Notes under the pieces: model-generated
Database searches by the model: none
Told to the model about the DNA's origin: nothing
What the model saw: only the letters and a program-made list of their open reading frames with translations
Part shown: one piece after another, positions 5,513 through 6,437 of the stretch
How the letters are laid out: each line of letters begins with the position of its first letter
Numbering within the stretch: position 1 is the stretch's first letter
Position numbers and translations under genes: made by a program
NCBI GenBank assembly: GCA_021780095.1
Contig: JAJXZK010000379.1
Location: 1-6,437, forward strand
Direction: 5' to 3'
Origin: Acidobacteriota bacterium
Lineage (GTDB): Bacteria > Acidobacteriota > Terriglobia > Terriglobales > Acidobacteriaceae
Length of the DNA: 6,437 nt

Positions 5513-6437
5513 CTTCCCCTCAACACCAAACCGCAGTCTTCGGCGTCAGCGGCTATGCCGGCGCGGAGCTGGCACGCCTGCTGTTGCATCATCCACGCCT
5601 GCGTGGACACGCGCCGTTATTTTTCGGACGCCCGGAAGAAGAAAACGGCGCGCGCGTCGCATTGACAGATCTGCATCCACAACTCGCGGACAACAACGGT
5701 GCGCGCAATGTGACCGTGGAACCTTTTCGTTGGGATGCGCTGGGCAAGCAGAAGATCGACGTGGTATTTCTGGCCACTCCTCACGAGCAATCGCGCGCCT
5801 GGGTTCCCAAGTTGTTGGAGCACGGCGTGCGCGTCATCGACCTAAGCGGCGCGTGGCGGCTGTATGAAGCAACGAACCGCGCCATTTATAAGCTCGAGGA
5901 TCACGATCCCGCTGCGGCCGAGTCTATCCAGCAAGGGGCCGTGTACGGATTGCCGGAACTGCATCGGGAGCAGATCGCGAAAGCGAAGCTGGTTGCCAAT
6001 CCGGGATGCTATGCGACCTCTGTCATCCTGGCGCTGGCTCCCCTGATACGCGAACAGCGGATCGATCTGGATCGGGGAATTGTGTGCGATTCCAAGTCGG
6101 GAGTCTCCGGAGCAGGAAAGACACCGACCGCAAAAACGCATTTTATGCATGCGGCAGACAATCTATCGGCGTACTCCGTCTTCAATCATCGGCACACCGG
6201 CGAACTACTGGAGCAGCTTGGATTGAAAGCGCAGGACATTGTTTTTACGCCGCACCTGCTGCCGATTCCGCGAGGGATTTTTTCCACGGTGTACGTAACT
6301 CTAAAGAAGCGGTCGACACCAGAGGAGATCGACGCGTGCTTTCGGGGTTTCTATGCGGACTCTCCCATGGTGCGGTGGCATGGCACGCGATTGCCGGAAA
6401 TCCAGTTTTCCGTGCGGACGAGTTATTGCGATCTGGG
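5509..6437 (+). CDS. argC: N-acetyl-gamma-glutamyl-phosphate reductase (3' end outside window)
   Basis: The frame from the ATG at 5509 is open to the window edge, giving 309 complete codons of a protein that is usually about 310-350 residues, so the C-terminus is probably missing. ArgC reduces N-acetyl-glutamyl 5-phosphate with NADPH to the semialdehyde, the third step of arginine synthesis. Visible features are the NADP-binding GVSGYAGAEL (12-21), LATPHEQS (88-95), VIDLSGAWR (109-117), catalytic Cys167 in NPGCYATS, SKSGVSGAGK (195-204), HRH (227-229) holding the family's active-site His, and PHLLPIPRGI (248-257). The start overlaps the argR stop as ATGA, so translation is probably coupled; GAGG just before the ATG is too close to be an ideal ribosome binding site. 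No frameshift or missing key residue was seen. Further arg genes are expected downstream. Confidence 0.96.
   Translation, partial: MTSPQHQTAVFGVSGYAGAELARLLLHHPRLRGHAPLFFGRPEEENGARVALTDLHPQLADNNGARNVTVEPFRWDALGKQKIDVVFLATPHEQSRAWVPKLLEHGVRVIDLSGAWRLYEATNRAIYKLEDHDPAAAESIQQGAVYGLPELHREQIAKAKLVANPGCYATSVILALAPLIREQRIDLDRGIVCDSKSGVSGAGKTPTAKTHFMHAADNLSAYSVFNHRHTGELLEQLGLKAQDIVFTPHLLPIPRGIFSTVYVTLKKRSTPEEIDACFRGFYADSPMVRWHGTRLPEIQFSVRTSYCDL

Overview
The window looks like chromosomal DNA from a GC-rich free-living bacterium. It has compact housekeeping genes, Shine-Dalgarno sites and a factor-independent terminator. Several features would suit a soil Acidobacteriota-type genome: a pyrophosphate-type phosphofructokinase signature, a lone excisionase-type helix-turn-helix protein and an argR-argC gene pair. 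That placement is an inference from gene content and has low confidence.

The left two thirds reads on the minus strand. From right to left it carries a leaderless trypsin-fold protease-like protein (3933-4766), a doubtful 65-codon ORF that overlaps its stop (3739-3936), a long-chain acyl-CoA synthetase (1857-3662) and a 6-phosphofructokinase (694-1737). A strong intrinsic terminator closes the phosphofructokinase transcript (632-664). Beyond it lies a small excisionase-type DNA-binding protein (12-374) with its own sigma70-like promoter (427-455).

The right third reads on the plus strand. It holds argR (5072-5512), whose stop overlaps the start of argC (from 5509), and argC runs off the window. 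Upstream of argR are two 18-bp palindromes, 2 bp apart, with the geometry of paired ARG boxes. They overlie the best candidate promoter. This suggests that arginine-bound ArgR represses its own gene together with the arginine biosynthesis genes that follow.

The protease-like gene is poorer in G+C than argR by hand count (48% and 50% in two 60-base samples, against 65% in one sample of argR). It is flanked by repeat-bearing spacers, so it may be an acquired accessory gene. No tRNA, rRNA, CRISPR array, transposase or integrase was seen. The points most worth a second look are the residues predicting pyrophosphate use in the phosphofructokinase, the paired ARG boxes, and the structured spacer around the protease gene's 3' end. 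I did not find convincing evidence for a wholly new biological system.
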